DNA of 64,000 bases, from contig NZ_MEHJ01000001.1 of assembly GCF_001746415.1 (NCBI RefSeq), positions 1,861,001-1,925,000 on the forward strand, given 5' to 3'. Positions 54,626 to 63,307 of this stretch are shown here, piece after piece. The notes below the pieces were generated by a model. It saw nothing but the letters and a program-made list of their open reading frames with translations, did not search any database and was not told the DNA's origin. The stretch's first letter is position 1. Each line of letters starts with the position of its first letter. This stretch comes from Streptomyces agglomeratus (lineage in GTDB: Bacteria; Actinomycetota; Actinomycetes; Streptomycetales; Streptomycetaceae). Made by a program: the position numbers and the translations under genes.

Positions 54626-56260
54626 ATGGCAGCCACCACACACACAGTGACCAACCAGGCTCCACCCCTGGTGGAGTACGACGTCTTCACGTCCGACCGG
54701 GCCCTGTCCGAGGGTGTGGAGCGGCACGTCGCGCCCGAACTCGCCGAGGAGGTACGGGAAGAACTGGCGAGCCTCGGACGCACCGCCGGATCCGTCCAGG
54801 CGCAGGAATGGGGCGTGCTGGCCAACGAGAACCCGCCGAAACTGCGGACGCACGACCGCTACGGCCACCGGATCGACGAGGTCGAGTTCCATCCGGCCTG
54901 GCACCGGCTGCTGGGCAAGGCCGTCGCGGCGGGGCTCACCGACGCCTGGGGGCGGCCCGGCGGGCACGTGCGGCGAGCGGCCGGGTTCCTGGTGTGGACG
55001 CAGGCCGAGGCCGGGCACGGCTGCCCGGTGTCCATGACGCACGCGGCGGTCCCGGCGCTGCGCACCGACCCGGCGCTGGCCGCCGAGTGGGAGCCGCGGC
55101 TCACCTCCCATGTGTACGAGGAGGGGCTGACGACGCCGTCGCTGAAGGCCGGCGCGCTCTTCGGGATGGGCATGACGGAGAAGCAGGGCGGCAGCGACGT
55201 ACGCGCGAACACCACGAACGCCGAGCCGCTGGCCGGCGAGGGCGAGTACCTGCTCACCGGGCACAAGTGGTTCTGCTCGGCGCCGATGTGCGACGGCTTC
55301 CTGGTGCTGGCGCAGGCGCCCGGCGGCCTGAGCTGCTTCCTGGTGCCGCGCGTGCTGGCGGACGGGACCCGCAACGTGTTCCGGATCCAGCGCCTGAAGG
55401 ACAAGCTCGGCAACCGGTCGAACGCGTCGAGCGAGGTCGAGTTCGACGGGACCTGGGCGCGGCTGGTGGGGGAAGAGGGGCGTGGGGTGCGCACCATCAT
55501 CGAGATGGTGGCCGCCACCCGGCTCGACTGCGTGATCGGCTCGGCGGCGCTGATGCGCCAGTCCGTGGCCCAGGCCACGCACCACGCGGCGTACCGCAGC
55601 GCGTTCGGCGGCAAGCTGATCGACAAGCCGCTGATGCGCAACGTACTGGCCGACCTCGCCCTGGAGTCCGAGGCGGCGACGACGCTCGCGATGCGGCTGG
55701 CGGCGGCGTACGACAGCGACTCCGAGCAGGACCGCGCCTTCCTGCGGCTCGCGGTGCCCGCCGCCAAGTACTGGGTGACGAAGCGGTGCACGCCGGTGGC
55801 GGCGGAGGCGCTGGAATGCCTGGGCGGCAACGGTTACGTCGAGGAGTCCGGCATGCCGCGGCTGCTGCGGGAGTCGCCGCTGAACTCGATCTGGGAGGGA
55901 TCGGGGAACGTACAGGCGCTCGACGTCCTACGGGCGCTCCAGCGCGAACCGCAGGCACTCAACGCCTTCCTCACCGAGATCGGGCAGGCGCGCGGCGCCG
56001 ATCACCGTCTCGACGGGGCGATCAAGGACCTGCTGACCGAACTCGCCGACCTGGGCGGCATGGAGGGCCGGGCCCGCCGCGTCGTAGAGCGGATGGCGCT
56101 CGTACTCCAGGGGTCGCTGCTGGTGCGCTGGGCGCCGCCGGAGGTCGCGGACGCGTTCTGCGCCTCGCGGCTCGGCGGGGACTGGGGCACGGCGTTCGGC
56201 ACACTGCCGCACAGCCTCGACCTGGCTGCGGTGGTGGAGCGGGCGCGGGCGGAGGTCTGA
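54626..56260 (+). CDS. AidB-like acyl-CoA dehydrogenase family flavoprotein
   Basis: 544 residues. AidB-branch motifs are clear: GMGMTEKQGGSDVRANTT, TGHKWFCSAPMCDGFLVLAQ and LECLGGNGYVEESGMPRLLRESP, then NSIWEGSGNVQALDVLRAL. E. coli AidB binds DNA and FAD, belongs to the Ada regulon and is thought to protect DNA from alkylation. The true activity of actinomycete relatives is uncertain, so a metabolic dehydrogenase remains possible. The ATG has no evident ribosome site, and the divergent neighbour starts 17 bases away, so a leaderless transcript is plausible. Confidence 0.88.
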   Translation: MAATTHTVTNQAPPLVEYDVFTSDRALSEGVERHVAPELAEEVREELASLGRTAGSVQAQEWGVLANENPPKLRTHDRYGHRIDEVEFHPAWHRLLGKAVAAGLTDAWGRPGGHVRRAAGFLVWTQAEAGHGCPVSMTHAAVPALRTDPALAAEWEPRLTSHVYEEGLTTPSLKAGALFGMGMTEKQGGSDVRANTTNAEPLAGEGEYLLTGHKWFCSAPMCDGFLVLAQAPGGLSCFLVPRVLADGTRNVFRIQRLKDKLGNRSNASSEVEFDGTWARLVGEEGRGVRTIIEMVAATRLDCVIGSAALMRQSVAQATHHAAYRSAFGGKLIDKPLMRNVLADLALESEAATTLAMRLAAAYDSDSEQDRAFLRLAVPAAKYWVTKRCTPVAAEALECLGGNGYVEESGMPRLLRESPLNSIWEGSGNVQALDVLRALQREPQALNAFLTEIGQARGADHRLDGAIKDLLTELADLGGMEGRARRVVERMALVLQGSLLVRWAPPEVADAFCASRLGGDWGTAFGTLPHSLDLAAVVERARAEV

Positions 56261-56472
56261 GCGGTCCGGCCCGCTCCGCCGCCCGACCCGGCGGGCCGCC
56301 GGGGGAACGACCCGCCGGGAGAAGGGAGCCGCCGGGGTGATGCTGCGCCGACACGGCACCACCCCGGCTGAACGTCTCCACCTTCGTACAAACGCGACCC
56401 GGCGCACGAGAGTTGCAGACCGTTGCAATGTTTGTCCCGACTCGTGGGCGCGCGCGCCCGCGGCGGGGCACG

Positions 56473-57834
56473 ATGAGCAAGGAACACCTCACAGCAAGTG
56501 ACTTTCACGTGAGTTACGGGGTACGCAAAGTGAAGATCGAACCTCTCGACCCCCGCGGCCTGTCCCGTCTGAGCGCCCTGCACAGCGCCGGTTCGGCCCG
56601 GCTGCTGGCCGGGGTACGGTCGGCCGCCCTCGCCGGCGAGACACCGCGCACCGCTCCGCGACCGGTCATCGACGCGTCGTGGCAGCGTGTGATGCGTATC
56701 GGGATCGACCCCGACCAGAGCACCAGCAGCGAGCTCCTGCCGGCCGGCGAGCTGGAGCACCGGCGCCGGGCCACCGCGCTCGGCGAACTGCTGCCCTCGG
56801 TCAGCCAGTGGCTGATCGCGGTCGTGCAGGCGTCGCAGCAGATCATGGTGGTGACCGACGAGGAAGGCCGCGTGCTGTGGCGCGACGGCGACCGGGGGGT
56901 GATGCGCAAGGCCGACGGCATCTGTCTGGAGGCGGGCGCGGCCTGGAGCGAGGACACCACGGGGACGAACGGCATCGGCACCGCGCTGGAGCTGCGCAGA
57001 CCCGTCCAGGTGCACTCCGCCGAGCACTTCGTCCGTACGCTCCACGACTGGACGTGCGCGGCGGCGCCCGTGCACGATCCGCGCGACGGCCGGCTCCTCG
57101 GCGTCATCGATGTGAGCGGGGCCGAATCCACGTTCCACCCGGCCACCCTCGCCCTGGTGGAATCCGTCGCCCGGCTCGCCGAGGCCGAGTTGCGCGAGCG
57201 GCACCTCAGGTCCGTCGAACGGCTGCGGTCGGTGGCGTCGCCGATCCTGTGCCGGGTGGGCGGCCGGGCGCTCGCGGTCGACTCGCACGGCTGGCCGGCG
57301 GCCGTGACCGGCATGCCGCCGGTCGACCGGCTGCCGCTGCCCAAGTCGTTCGCGGCGGGCCGCAGGTGGCTGCCCTCGCTGGGGATGTGCGCGGTGGAGC
57401 CGCTGCCCGGGGGGTGGCTGGTGCGGGTGGAAGAGGAGGCCGCCCCCGGACCGGCCGGGGTGAGCCGGGTCGTGCTGGACCTGAGCAGCCGGCGCCGGTC
57501 CTCGGTGACGGTGTCGGGGGAGGCCGGAAGCTGGACGCACGAGCTCAGTCCCCGGCACGCGGAGCTGTTGTACGTGCTGAGTCTGCACCGGGAGGGGCGC
57601 AGTGCGGCGGAGCTGGCGGCGGACCTGTTCGGCGACCGGACGCGGACAGTGACGGTACGGGCGGAGATGTCCCGGCTCCGGCGCCATCTGGCGCAGGTCC
57701 TGGCGCACCGCCCGTACCGCTTCGCCGACGAGGTGCGGGTGGAGGTGGTCCCCCCGCCCCACCCGGCGGACCTGCTGCCGCACTCCACCGCCCCGGCGGT
57801 CACGGCGGCGCGACGGGTGCGGGACCCGGAGTAG
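56473..57834 (+). CDS. GAF-domain transcriptional regulator
   Basis: About 453 residues. A GAF domain of the acetoin-activator (AcoR-like) type occupies about residues 55-215 (QASQQIMVVTDEEGRVLWRDGD, EDTTGTNGIGTALELRRPVQVHSAEHF, LLGVIDVSGAE). The C-terminus carries a winged-helix-like segment (HAELLYVLSLHREGRSAAELAADLFGDRTRTVTVRAEMSRLRRHLAQVL). There is no AAA+ sigma-54 domain. The start is uncertain: ATG 56473 is used, but GTG codons 10-20 codons downstream are possible. Its signal and targets are unknown. Confidence 0.78.
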   Translation: MSKEHLTASDFHVSYGVRKVKIEPLDPRGLSRLSALHSAGSARLLAGVRSAALAGETPRTAPRPVIDASWQRVMRIGIDPDQSTSSELLPAGELEHRRRATALGELLPSVSQWLIAVVQASQQIMVVTDEEGRVLWRDGDRGVMRKADGICLEAGAAWSEDTTGTNGIGTALELRRPVQVHSAEHFVRTLHDWTCAAAPVHDPRDGRLLGVIDVSGAESTFHPATLALVESVARLAEAELRERHLRSVERLRSVASPILCRVGGRALAVDSHGWPAAVTGMPPVDRLPLPKSFAAGRRWLPSLGMCAVEPLPGGWLVRVEEEAAPGPAGVSRVVLDLSSRRRSSVTVSGEAGSWTHELSPRHAELLYVLSLHREGRSAAELAADLFGDRTRTVTVRAEMSRLRRHLAQVLAHRPYRFADEVRVEVVPPPHPADLLPHSTAPAVTAARRVRDPE

Positions 57835-57877
57835 GCGCCGGCCGTTGGCCGCCGCGCGGGACTTTCCCTCGCCGCCC

Positions 57878-57996
57878 CTTCCCGGCCCGGGGCGCCGCAT
57901 CTTCCCGGACCGGGGCGCCGCCCCGGGCCCCGGTCCTCGAACGCCGGAGGGGCCGAGAGTGCCGCGAGCGGCAGCGCCCGGCCCGTCCGGCGTCGA
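57878..57996. terminator. REP-like repeat with hairpin between convergent genes
   Basis: Two CTTCCCGG-C-GGGGCGCCG blocks (57878 and 57901) are followed by a hairpin whose arms (57937-57955 and 57979-57996) pair apart from a single gap. It belongs to the same family as the elements at 30280-30373 and 47298-47354. Its position suggests a terminator for both the GAF regulator and the metalloprotease. Confidence 0.65.
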
Positions 57997-58015
57997 GCGA
58001 CGCCGGCAGCGGCGG

Positions 58016-59053
58016 CTAGACCCCCGGTATCTCGCGCGCCCGGAACGCCTCCCGTACCGCCGTCTCCGCGCTCGCGCCGTACATCTTCTTCGCCGTCGCG
58101 ATCGTCGTCAGCGCCGCGTCCGTGAAGCTCGTGTCCGGCGCGAAGCCGAACTGCGCGTTCACGATGATCCGGTCGGCCGTGCGGGCACCCAGCTCCGACC
58201 GGATGTCGAAGAGCGCGCGGGACCAGATCTGGCCGTCGGCGTGCACCTGACCGACCCGGTCCCCGTACACCTTGTCGCCGTCGGTCCGGCGCAGGCAGTG
58301 CGGAGTGGCCGCCGTGTAGGAGACCGCGTCCCAGTCCGCCACGCACGCCATGTCCGCCTTCAGCGGCCAGCCGTACTTCGCCGCCGCGTGCGTCCCGACC
58401 GTCACGGCCAGGTAGTCGCCGAACGCCTCGCCTATCGCTCCCGCCTCCACCGACGTGCCGAAGCCCGGCACCTGTGCGTGGTGCACGGCGTGCCCGTACT
58501 CGTGCATGACGACCTCGGCGTCCTCGGCGTCGTCGACGCCGCCCTTGCCGAAGCGGATCTCCGCCTTCTTGTCCGTGAAGAAGGAGTTGTCGGAACCCCA
58601 CTGGTTGATACGGATCGGCTGGGCCCGGTCGTTGGCCCCGGGCAGCTCGCTGCCGAAGCCGAGGCCCTGGAGGTACTCCTGCGACTCGTTGACCCAGAAA
58701 TAGGCCATGACCTGCTCGAACTGGTCGTCGTTACGGTCGTACGTGTCGGCTTCCGTGATCTTCGCGGAGGCGCCGGTGTCCGATCTCACGTATGCCCACC
58801 TGCCGGACAGGCCGCCGCTCGCGTCGAGGTTGCGCAGGGCGGCGGTGGCGTAGGCGGAAGAGGGGACGGCGTCCGTGGAGTCCTTGCCGTCGGTCAGCGA
58901 CTGGTCGTTCGACGACTGGACGGGGTTGACCATGAAGAGGCGGGCCTGAGGTCCGGCCGAGGCCCCGGCGGGGGCCGTGAGGGTGGTCAGGGTGGCGAGG
59001 GCCGCGGTGAGGGTGGCCGCGGCGAGCAGGCCGCGGTGTGTGCGACGGGACAT
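58016..59053 (-). CDS. secreted thermolysin-like (M4-type) zinc metalloprotease
   Basis: 345 residues. A signal peptide covers about residues 1-32 (LLAAATLTAALATLTTLTAPAGASA). The zinc motif H-E-x-x-H is in VVMHEYGHAVHH (about residue 187), and the third ligand region is EAGAIGEAFGDYLAV. It is shorter than classical thermolysin precursors and has no long propeptide or C-terminal targeting domain. It is expected to act outside the cell as an endopeptidase. AGAAGGA precedes the ATG at 59053. Confidence 0.87.
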   Translation of the reverse strand: MSRRTHRGLLAAATLTAALATLTTLTAPAGASAGPQARLFMVNPVQSSNDQSLTDGKDSTDAVPSSAYATAALRNLDASGGLSGRWAYVRSDTGASAKITEADTYDRNDDQFEQVMAYFWVNESQEYLQGLGFGSELPGANDRAQPIRINQWGSDNSFFTDKKAEIRFGKGGVDDAEDAEVVMHEYGHAVHHAQVPGFGTSVEAGAIGEAFGDYLAVTVGTHAAAKYGWPLKADMACVADWDAVSYTAATPHCLRRTDGDKVYGDRVGQVHADGQIWSRALFDIRSELGARTADRIIVNAQFGFAPDTSFTDAALTTIATAKKMYGASAETAVREAFRAREIPGV

Positions 59054-59158
59054 GGAACATCCTTCTGCCAGGCGATGCGGGGGGTGGCGTGGCGCGGCGA
59101 GATCATCCCGTACGCGCCCGGCTTTGGCCAGGGCCCGGGCCCGTGGTTCGCTTGCCGC

Positions 59159-59728
59159 ATGAGCACCGTCACCGTGACCACCTGGTCCCTGGAACAGACC
59201 TCCCCCGACGATCTGCGGCCGGCCGCCGAGCCGCCGGGGGACGTCCGGATCGTCCGGGCGGAGATCCCCTCTCCGGAGTTCAGCCGTTTCCTCTATACGG
59301 CGGTGGGCGGCGACATCCGGTGGACCGACCGGCTGGGGCTGACGTACGAGCAGTGGCAGGCGGCTCTGGACCGGCCCGGGGTCGAGACATGGGTCGCGTA
59401 CGAGAACGGCACTCCGGCCGGGTACGTGGAGCTGGACCCCCAGGACGAGGGGGTCGTGGAGATCATGTACTTCGGGCTGATCCCGGCCTTCCGGGGTCGG
59501 CGGATCGGTGGCCACCTGCTGTCCCACGGGGTGGCGCGCGCGTGGGATCTCGCCGAGCGGTGGCCGGACCGGCCGCAGACGAAGCGGGTGTGGCTGCACA
59601 CGTGCAGCAAGGACGGGCCGCACGCCATGGACAACTACCTGCGCCGCGGTTTCCGGCTCTTCGAGACGAAGACCGCCGAGGAGGAGATCGCGGAGACCCC
59701 CGGGCCGTGGCCCGGAGCGCGCGCCTGA
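59159..59728 (+). CDS. GNAT family N-acetyltransferase
   Basis: 189 residues. The acetyl-CoA-binding segment is IMYFGLIPAFRGRRIGGHLLSHGVARAWD (about 100-128), and the late LHTCSKDGPHAMDNYLRRGFRLFE is typical. The N-terminal TAVGGDIRWTDRLGLTYEQWQAAL matches a common actinomycete group. The acceptor is unknown. It is divergent from the metalloprotease. Confidence 0.88.
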   Translation: MSTVTVTTWSLEQTSPDDLRPAAEPPGDVRIVRAEIPSPEFSRFLYTAVGGDIRWTDRLGLTYEQWQAALDRPGVETWVAYENGTPAGYVELDPQDEGVVEIMYFGLIPAFRGRRIGGHLLSHGVARAWDLAERWPDRPQTKRVWLHTCSKDGPHAMDNYLRRGFRLFETKTAEEEIAETPGPWPGARA

Positions 59729-59850
59729 CCCACCGGCCGCCGACGGCCGTCCGTCGGCGGAACCGCCGGTCGGGCCGCCCCTCGCCCCTCCGCCCGGGCG
59801 GCGCGGGAAAGTGACCGGTGACACACCGTCTTGCCATGCGAGACATAGTT

Positions 59851-59875
59851 GTCCACATGGTGGGCGGTGGTGGAC
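59851..59875. promoter_or_regulatory. inverted repeat upstream of the sulfate-assimilation leader
   Basis: GTCCAC (59851-59856) and GTGGAC (59870-59875) form an inverted repeat with a 13-base spacer about 55 bases before the leader ORF. It is a candidate operator for the sulfur regulon; no factor is assigned. Confidence 0.35.
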
Positions 59876-59930
59876 TGGCCAGAGATCCCCATGACACGCT
59901 TCCGTCATGTCTTCAGCTGGAGTTGCCTTG

Positions 59931-59990
59931 GTGAGTCGGCGGCACGTCGACCTCGGCCGCATGTCCAGCGCCATCTGTCCGGTGGGCTGA
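59931..59990 (+). CDS. 19-residue cysteine-containing leader peptide of the sulfate-assimilation operon
   Basis: GTG at 59931 with GGAG about eight bases upstream encodes MSRRHVDLGRMSSAICPVG and stops at 59990. The RRHVDL...SSAIC pattern matches the small putative leader peptides repeatedly seen ahead of actinomycete sulfur genes. A single Cys codon near the end suggests that ribosome stalling at low cysteinyl-tRNA could adjust expression of the sirA-cysH-cysC-cysD genes 190 bases downstream. Confidence 0.75.
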   Translation: MSRRHVDLGRMSSAICPVG

Positions 59991-60064
59991 CAGCACAGCA
60001 CCGCCGAACCACCTAGCCGTCCCCGCCGTCGCGGACGAGCCGGCCACCCCGATACGCACGTGAT

Positions 60065-60083
60065 CCCCGCCCACCGGGCGGGG
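60065..60083 (+). promoter_or_regulatory. GC-rich hairpin in the sirA leader, possible attenuator
   Basis: CCCCGCCC (60065-60072) pairs perfectly with GGGCGGGG (60076-60083) over a 3-base loop, between the leader peptide and sirA. Position fits an attenuation element, but there is no clear U tract and no alternative pairing that I could establish. Confidence 0.4.
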
Positions 60084-60181
60084 CACTCCGCTCTGCCGTG
60101 TCCGACCGTCTTTTCGCTGGTCACAGGGGGCGGCCGGCGCGATCCGCCACTCCTTGAGCCGCCAGAGAAGGACGAACAACC

Positions 60182-61879
60182 ATGGCCGCCACGCCAGAAA
60201 AGCCCGCTGCCGTCACGCCCCGCCGCAAGGCTGGACGCCACCGTGGCGAGGGTCAGTGGGCCGTAGGTCACTTCACCCCCCTCAATGGCAATGAGCAGTT
60301 CAAGAAGGACGACGACGGTCTCAATGTGCGGACACGCATTGAGACGATCTACTCCAAGCGGGGATTCGACTCCATCGACCCCAACGACCTGCGCGGGCGC
60401 ATGCGCTGGTGGGGCCTCTACACCCAGCGCAAGCCCGGGATCGACGGCGGCAAGACCGCGATCCTGGAGCCGGAGGAGCTGGACGACGAGTACTTCATGC
60501 TGCGCGTGCGCATCGACGGCGGGCGGCTGACCACCGAGCAGCTGCGCGTCATCGGGGAGATCTCGCAGGAGTTCGCGCGCGGGACGGCCGACCTCACGGA
60601 CCGGCAGAACGTCCAGTACCACTGGATCCGGATCGAGGACGTACCGGAGATCTGGCGGCGGCTGGAAGAGGTCGGGCTGTCCACGACCGAGGCGTGCGGC
60701 GACACGCCCCGCGTCATCCTCGGCTCGCCCGTCGCGGGCATCGCCGAGAACGAGATCATCGACGGCTCCCCCGCCATCGACGAGATCCAGCGCCGCTTCA
60801 TCGGCAACCCGGACTTCTCGAACCTGCCCCGCAAGTTCAAGTCCGCGGTGTCCGGCTCCCCGCAGCTCGATGTGGCTCATGAGATCAACGACATCGCTTT
60901 CGTGGGCGTCAACCACCCCGAGCACGGGCCTGGCTTCGACCTGTGGGTCGGCGGCGGCCTGTCCACCAACCCCAAGCTGGGTGTCCGGCTCGGCGCCTGG
61001 GTGCCGCTCGACGAGGTCCCGGACGTGTACGGCGGCGTCATCGGCATCTTCCGCGACTACGGCTACCGGCGCCTGCGCACCCGCGCCCGCCTGAAGTTCC
61101 TCGTCGCCGACTGGGGTCCGGAGAAGTTCCGCCAGATCCTGGAGGACGAGTACCTCAAGTACGAGCTCGTCGACGGTCCCGCGCCCGAGCAGCCCACCGG
61201 CACCTGGCGCGACCACCTCGGCGTGCACAAGCAGAAGGACGGCCGCTTCTACGTCGGCTTCGCCCCGCGCGTCGGCCGCGTGGACGGCGCCACGCTGACG
61301 AAGATCGCCGACCTGGCCGGCGCGCACGGCTCGGGCCGGCTGCGCACCACCGCCGAGCAGAAGATGATCGTCCTCGACGTCGAAGAGGCGCAGGTCGAGT
61401 CGCTCGTCGCCGGACTGGAGGCGCTGGACCTGCGGGTCACGCCGTCCCCCTTCCGGCGCGGCACCATGGCCTGCACCGGCATCGAGTTCTGCAAGCTCGC
61501 GATCGTCGAGACGAAGGCGCGCGGCGCGTCGCTCATCGACGAGCTGGAGCGGCGCATCCCGGAGTTCGACGAGCCCATCACGATCAACATCAACGGCTGC
61601 CCGAACGCCTGCGCCCGTATCCAGGTGGCGGACATCGGTCTCAAGGGGCAGCTGGTCCTGGACGACAACGGCAACCAGGTCGAGGGCTTCCAGGTGCACC
61701 TGGGCGGCGCGCTCGGTCTGGAGGCCGGCTTCGGCCGCAAGGTCCGCGGCCTCAAGGTCACCTCGGCCGAGCTGCCCGACTACGTCGAGCGCGTCCTGCT
61801 GCGCTTCCAGGAGCAGCGCGAAGCCGGTGAGCGCTTCGCGACCTGGGCCGCGCGGGCGAGCGACGGAGACCTGTCATGA
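60182..61879 (+). CDS. sirA: assimilatory ferredoxin-sulfite reductase (siroheme/[4Fe-4S])
   Basis: 565 residues. Two nitrite/sulfite reductase repeats are present, with the siroheme-cluster cysteines in MACTGIEFCKLA (about 425-435) and NINGCPNACARIQV (about 468-481). Basic residues for siroheme/sulfite binding occur in TDRQNVQYHWI and the GRLRTTAEQKM segment. It reduces sulfite to sulfide using ferredoxin. Its position before cysH identifies it as sulfite rather than nitrite reductase. Its stop overlaps the next ATG (ATGA). Confidence 0.92.
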   Translation: MAATPEKPAAVTPRRKAGRHRGEGQWAVGHFTPLNGNEQFKKDDDGLNVRTRIETIYSKRGFDSIDPNDLRGRMRWWGLYTQRKPGIDGGKTAILEPEELDDEYFMLRVRIDGGRLTTEQLRVIGEISQEFARGTADLTDRQNVQYHWIRIEDVPEIWRRLEEVGLSTTEACGDTPRVILGSPVAGIAENEIIDGSPAIDEIQRRFIGNPDFSNLPRKFKSAVSGSPQLDVAHEINDIAFVGVNHPEHGPGFDLWVGGGLSTNPKLGVRLGAWVPLDEVPDVYGGVIGIFRDYGYRRLRTRARLKFLVADWGPEKFRQILEDEYLKYELVDGPAPEQPTGTWRDHLGVHKQKDGRFYVGFAPRVGRVDGATLTKIADLAGAHGSGRLRTTAEQKMIVLDVEEAQVESLVAGLEALDLRVTPSPFRRGTMACTGIEFCKLAIVETKARGASLIDELERRIPEFDEPITININGCPNACARIQVADIGLKGQLVLDDNGNQVEGFQVHLGGALGLEAGFGRKVRGLKVTSAELPDYVERVLLRFQEQREAGERFATWAARASDGDLS

Positions 61880-62055
61880 GCGAGCGCGCGGCGCCGTTCC
61901 ACTGCCCGTACTGCGGCGACGAGGACCTGCGGCCCAACGAGACCGGTCACGGCGCGTGGGAATGCGCGGCGTGCAACCGCGCCTTCCAGCTGAAGTTCCT
62001 CGGGCTGCTCGCCCGGGGGGTTCGGCGCAACGACGGCGGAGGGGACGAGATATGA
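61876..62055 (+). CDS. small zinc-ribbon protein between sirA and cysH
   Basis: 59 residues with two C-x2-C pairs (FHCPYCGDED and WECAACNRAF), a compact zinc ribbon, and a basic C-terminus. Both ends overlap neighbours by four bases (ATGA with sirA, and ATGA with cysH), so it is translationally embedded in the operon and is very likely expressed. Such proteins are conserved at this position in actinomycetes. Their role, perhaps partnering the reductases, is not established. Confidence 0.85.
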   Translation: MSERAAPFHCPYCGDEDLRPNETGHGAWECAACNRAFQLKFLGLLARGVRRNDGGGDEI

Positions 62056-62747
62056 CCACGGTTCAGGAAGATCTCAAGTCACTGGCGGAACAAGCCGGGC
62101 GGGACCTCGAAGAGGCTTCCGCCCTGGACATCCTCAAGTGGGCCGCCGACACCTTCGGTGACCGCTTCTGCGTGACCTCCTCCATGGAGGACGCCGTCGT
62201 CGCCCACCTCGCCTCCCGCGCCAAGCCCGGCGTGGACGTCGTGTTCCTCGACACCGGCTACCACTTCCCGGAGACCATCGGGACGCGGGACGCCGTCGAG
62301 GCCGTCATGGACGTCAACGTCATCACGCTGCTGCCCTGGCAGTCCGTCGAGGAGCAGGACGCCGAGTACGGGCCGAAGCTGCACGACCGCGACCCCGACC
62401 TGTGCTGCGCCCTGCGCAAGGTCAAGCCCCTCGAAGACGGCCTGAAGGGCTACAGCGCCTGGGCGACCGGCCTGCGCCGCGACGAGTCCCCGACCCGGGC
62501 GAACACCCCGGTCGTCGGCTGGGACGAGAAGCGGCAGAAGGTCAAGATCTCGCCGATCGCCCGCTGGACGCAGGACGACGTCGAGGCGTACGTCGCCGAG
62601 CACGGTGTCCTCACCAACCCGCTGCTGATGGACGGTTACGCGTCCGTGGGCTGCGCGCCCTGCACCCGCAGGGTCGAGGAGGGCGAGGACGCCCGCGCCG
62701 GCCGCTGGGCCGGGCGCAACAAGACGGAATGCGGGCTGCACGGCTGA
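62052..62747 (+). CDS. cysH: adenylyl-sulfate (APS) reductase, CysH family with [4Fe-4S] cluster
   Basis: 231 residues. The reductase fold has TSSMEDAVVAHLA near the N-terminus. It carries both cluster pairs (DLCCALRKVKPL and GCAPCTRRV) and the catalytic Cys in the ECGLHG tail. The CC...CxxC cluster marks the APS-using type rather than the PAPS-using, cluster-free type. It makes sulfite from APS for SirA. Start and stop overlap both neighbours. Confidence 0.92.
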   Translation: MTTVQEDLKSLAEQAGRDLEEASALDILKWAADTFGDRFCVTSSMEDAVVAHLASRAKPGVDVVFLDTGYHFPETIGTRDAVEAVMDVNVITLLPWQSVEEQDAEYGPKLHDRDPDLCCALRKVKPLEDGLKGYSAWATGLRRDESPTRANTPVVGWDEKRQKVKISPIARWTQDDVEAYVAEHGVLTNPLLMDGYASVGCAPCTRRVEEGEDARAGRWAGRNKTECGLHG

Positions 62748-62773
62748 TGACGAGCAACGATCAGGAGAAAGAC

Positions 62774-63307
62774 GTGACTGGGGCCACCATCTGGCTCACG
62801 GGTCTGCCGAGCGCCGGCAAGACCACCATCGCCTACGAGCTGGCCGGACGCCTGAAGGCCGAAGGCCGCCGTGTCCAGGTGCTGGACGGCGACGAGATCC
62901 GCGAGTTCCTCTCGGCGGGCCTCGGCTTCAGCCGCGAGGACCGGCACACCAACGTCCAGCGGATCGGTTACGTCGCCGAACTGCTCGCCCGCAACGGCGT
63001 GCTGGCCCTGGCACCCGTCATCGCGCCGTACGCCGACAGCCGTGACGCGGTGCGCAAGCGTCACCAGAGCGAGGGAACCGCGTACCTGGAGGTGCACGTC
63101 GCCACGCCGGTGGACGTGTGCTCCGTACGCGATGTGAAGGGCCTGTACGCCAAGCAGGCGGCCGGCGAGATTTCCGGGCTCACCGGGGTCGACGACCCCT
63201 ACGAGGCCCCCGAGTCGCCCGACCTGCGGATCGAGTCGCACCAGCAGACCGTGCAGGAGTCCGCAGCGGCGCTGCACGCGCTGCTCACCGAAAGGGGCCT
63301 GGCCTGA
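62774..63307 (+). CDS. cysC: adenylyl-sulfate kinase
   Basis: 177 residues from the GTG at 62774, chosen because AGGAG lies six to seven bases upstream and relatives begin MTGAT. The in-frame ATG at 62747 overlapping the cysH stop is the alternative. Walker A is WLTGLPSAGKTTIAYEL, followed by VLDGDEIREFLSAGLGFSREDRHTNVQRIGYVAEL and GLYAKQAAGEI. It phosphorylates APS to PAPS. It overlaps cysD by one base. Confidence 0.92.
   Translation: MTGATIWLTGLPSAGKTTIAYELAGRLKAEGRRVQVLDGDEIREFLSAGLGFSREDRHTNVQRIGYVAELLARNGVLALAPVIAPYADSRDAVRKRHQSEGTAYLEVHVATPVDVCSVRDVKGLYAKQAAGEISGLTGVDDPYEAPESPDLRIESHQQTVQESAAALHALLTERGLA

Noticed and set aside
58016..61699. A 1227-codon open frame on the minus strand spanning the metalloprotease and beyond
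   Set aside because: Only the part below 59053 encodes a recognisable protein with its own signal peptide and ribosome site. The rest is antisense to the GNAT acetyltransferase and sirA genes.
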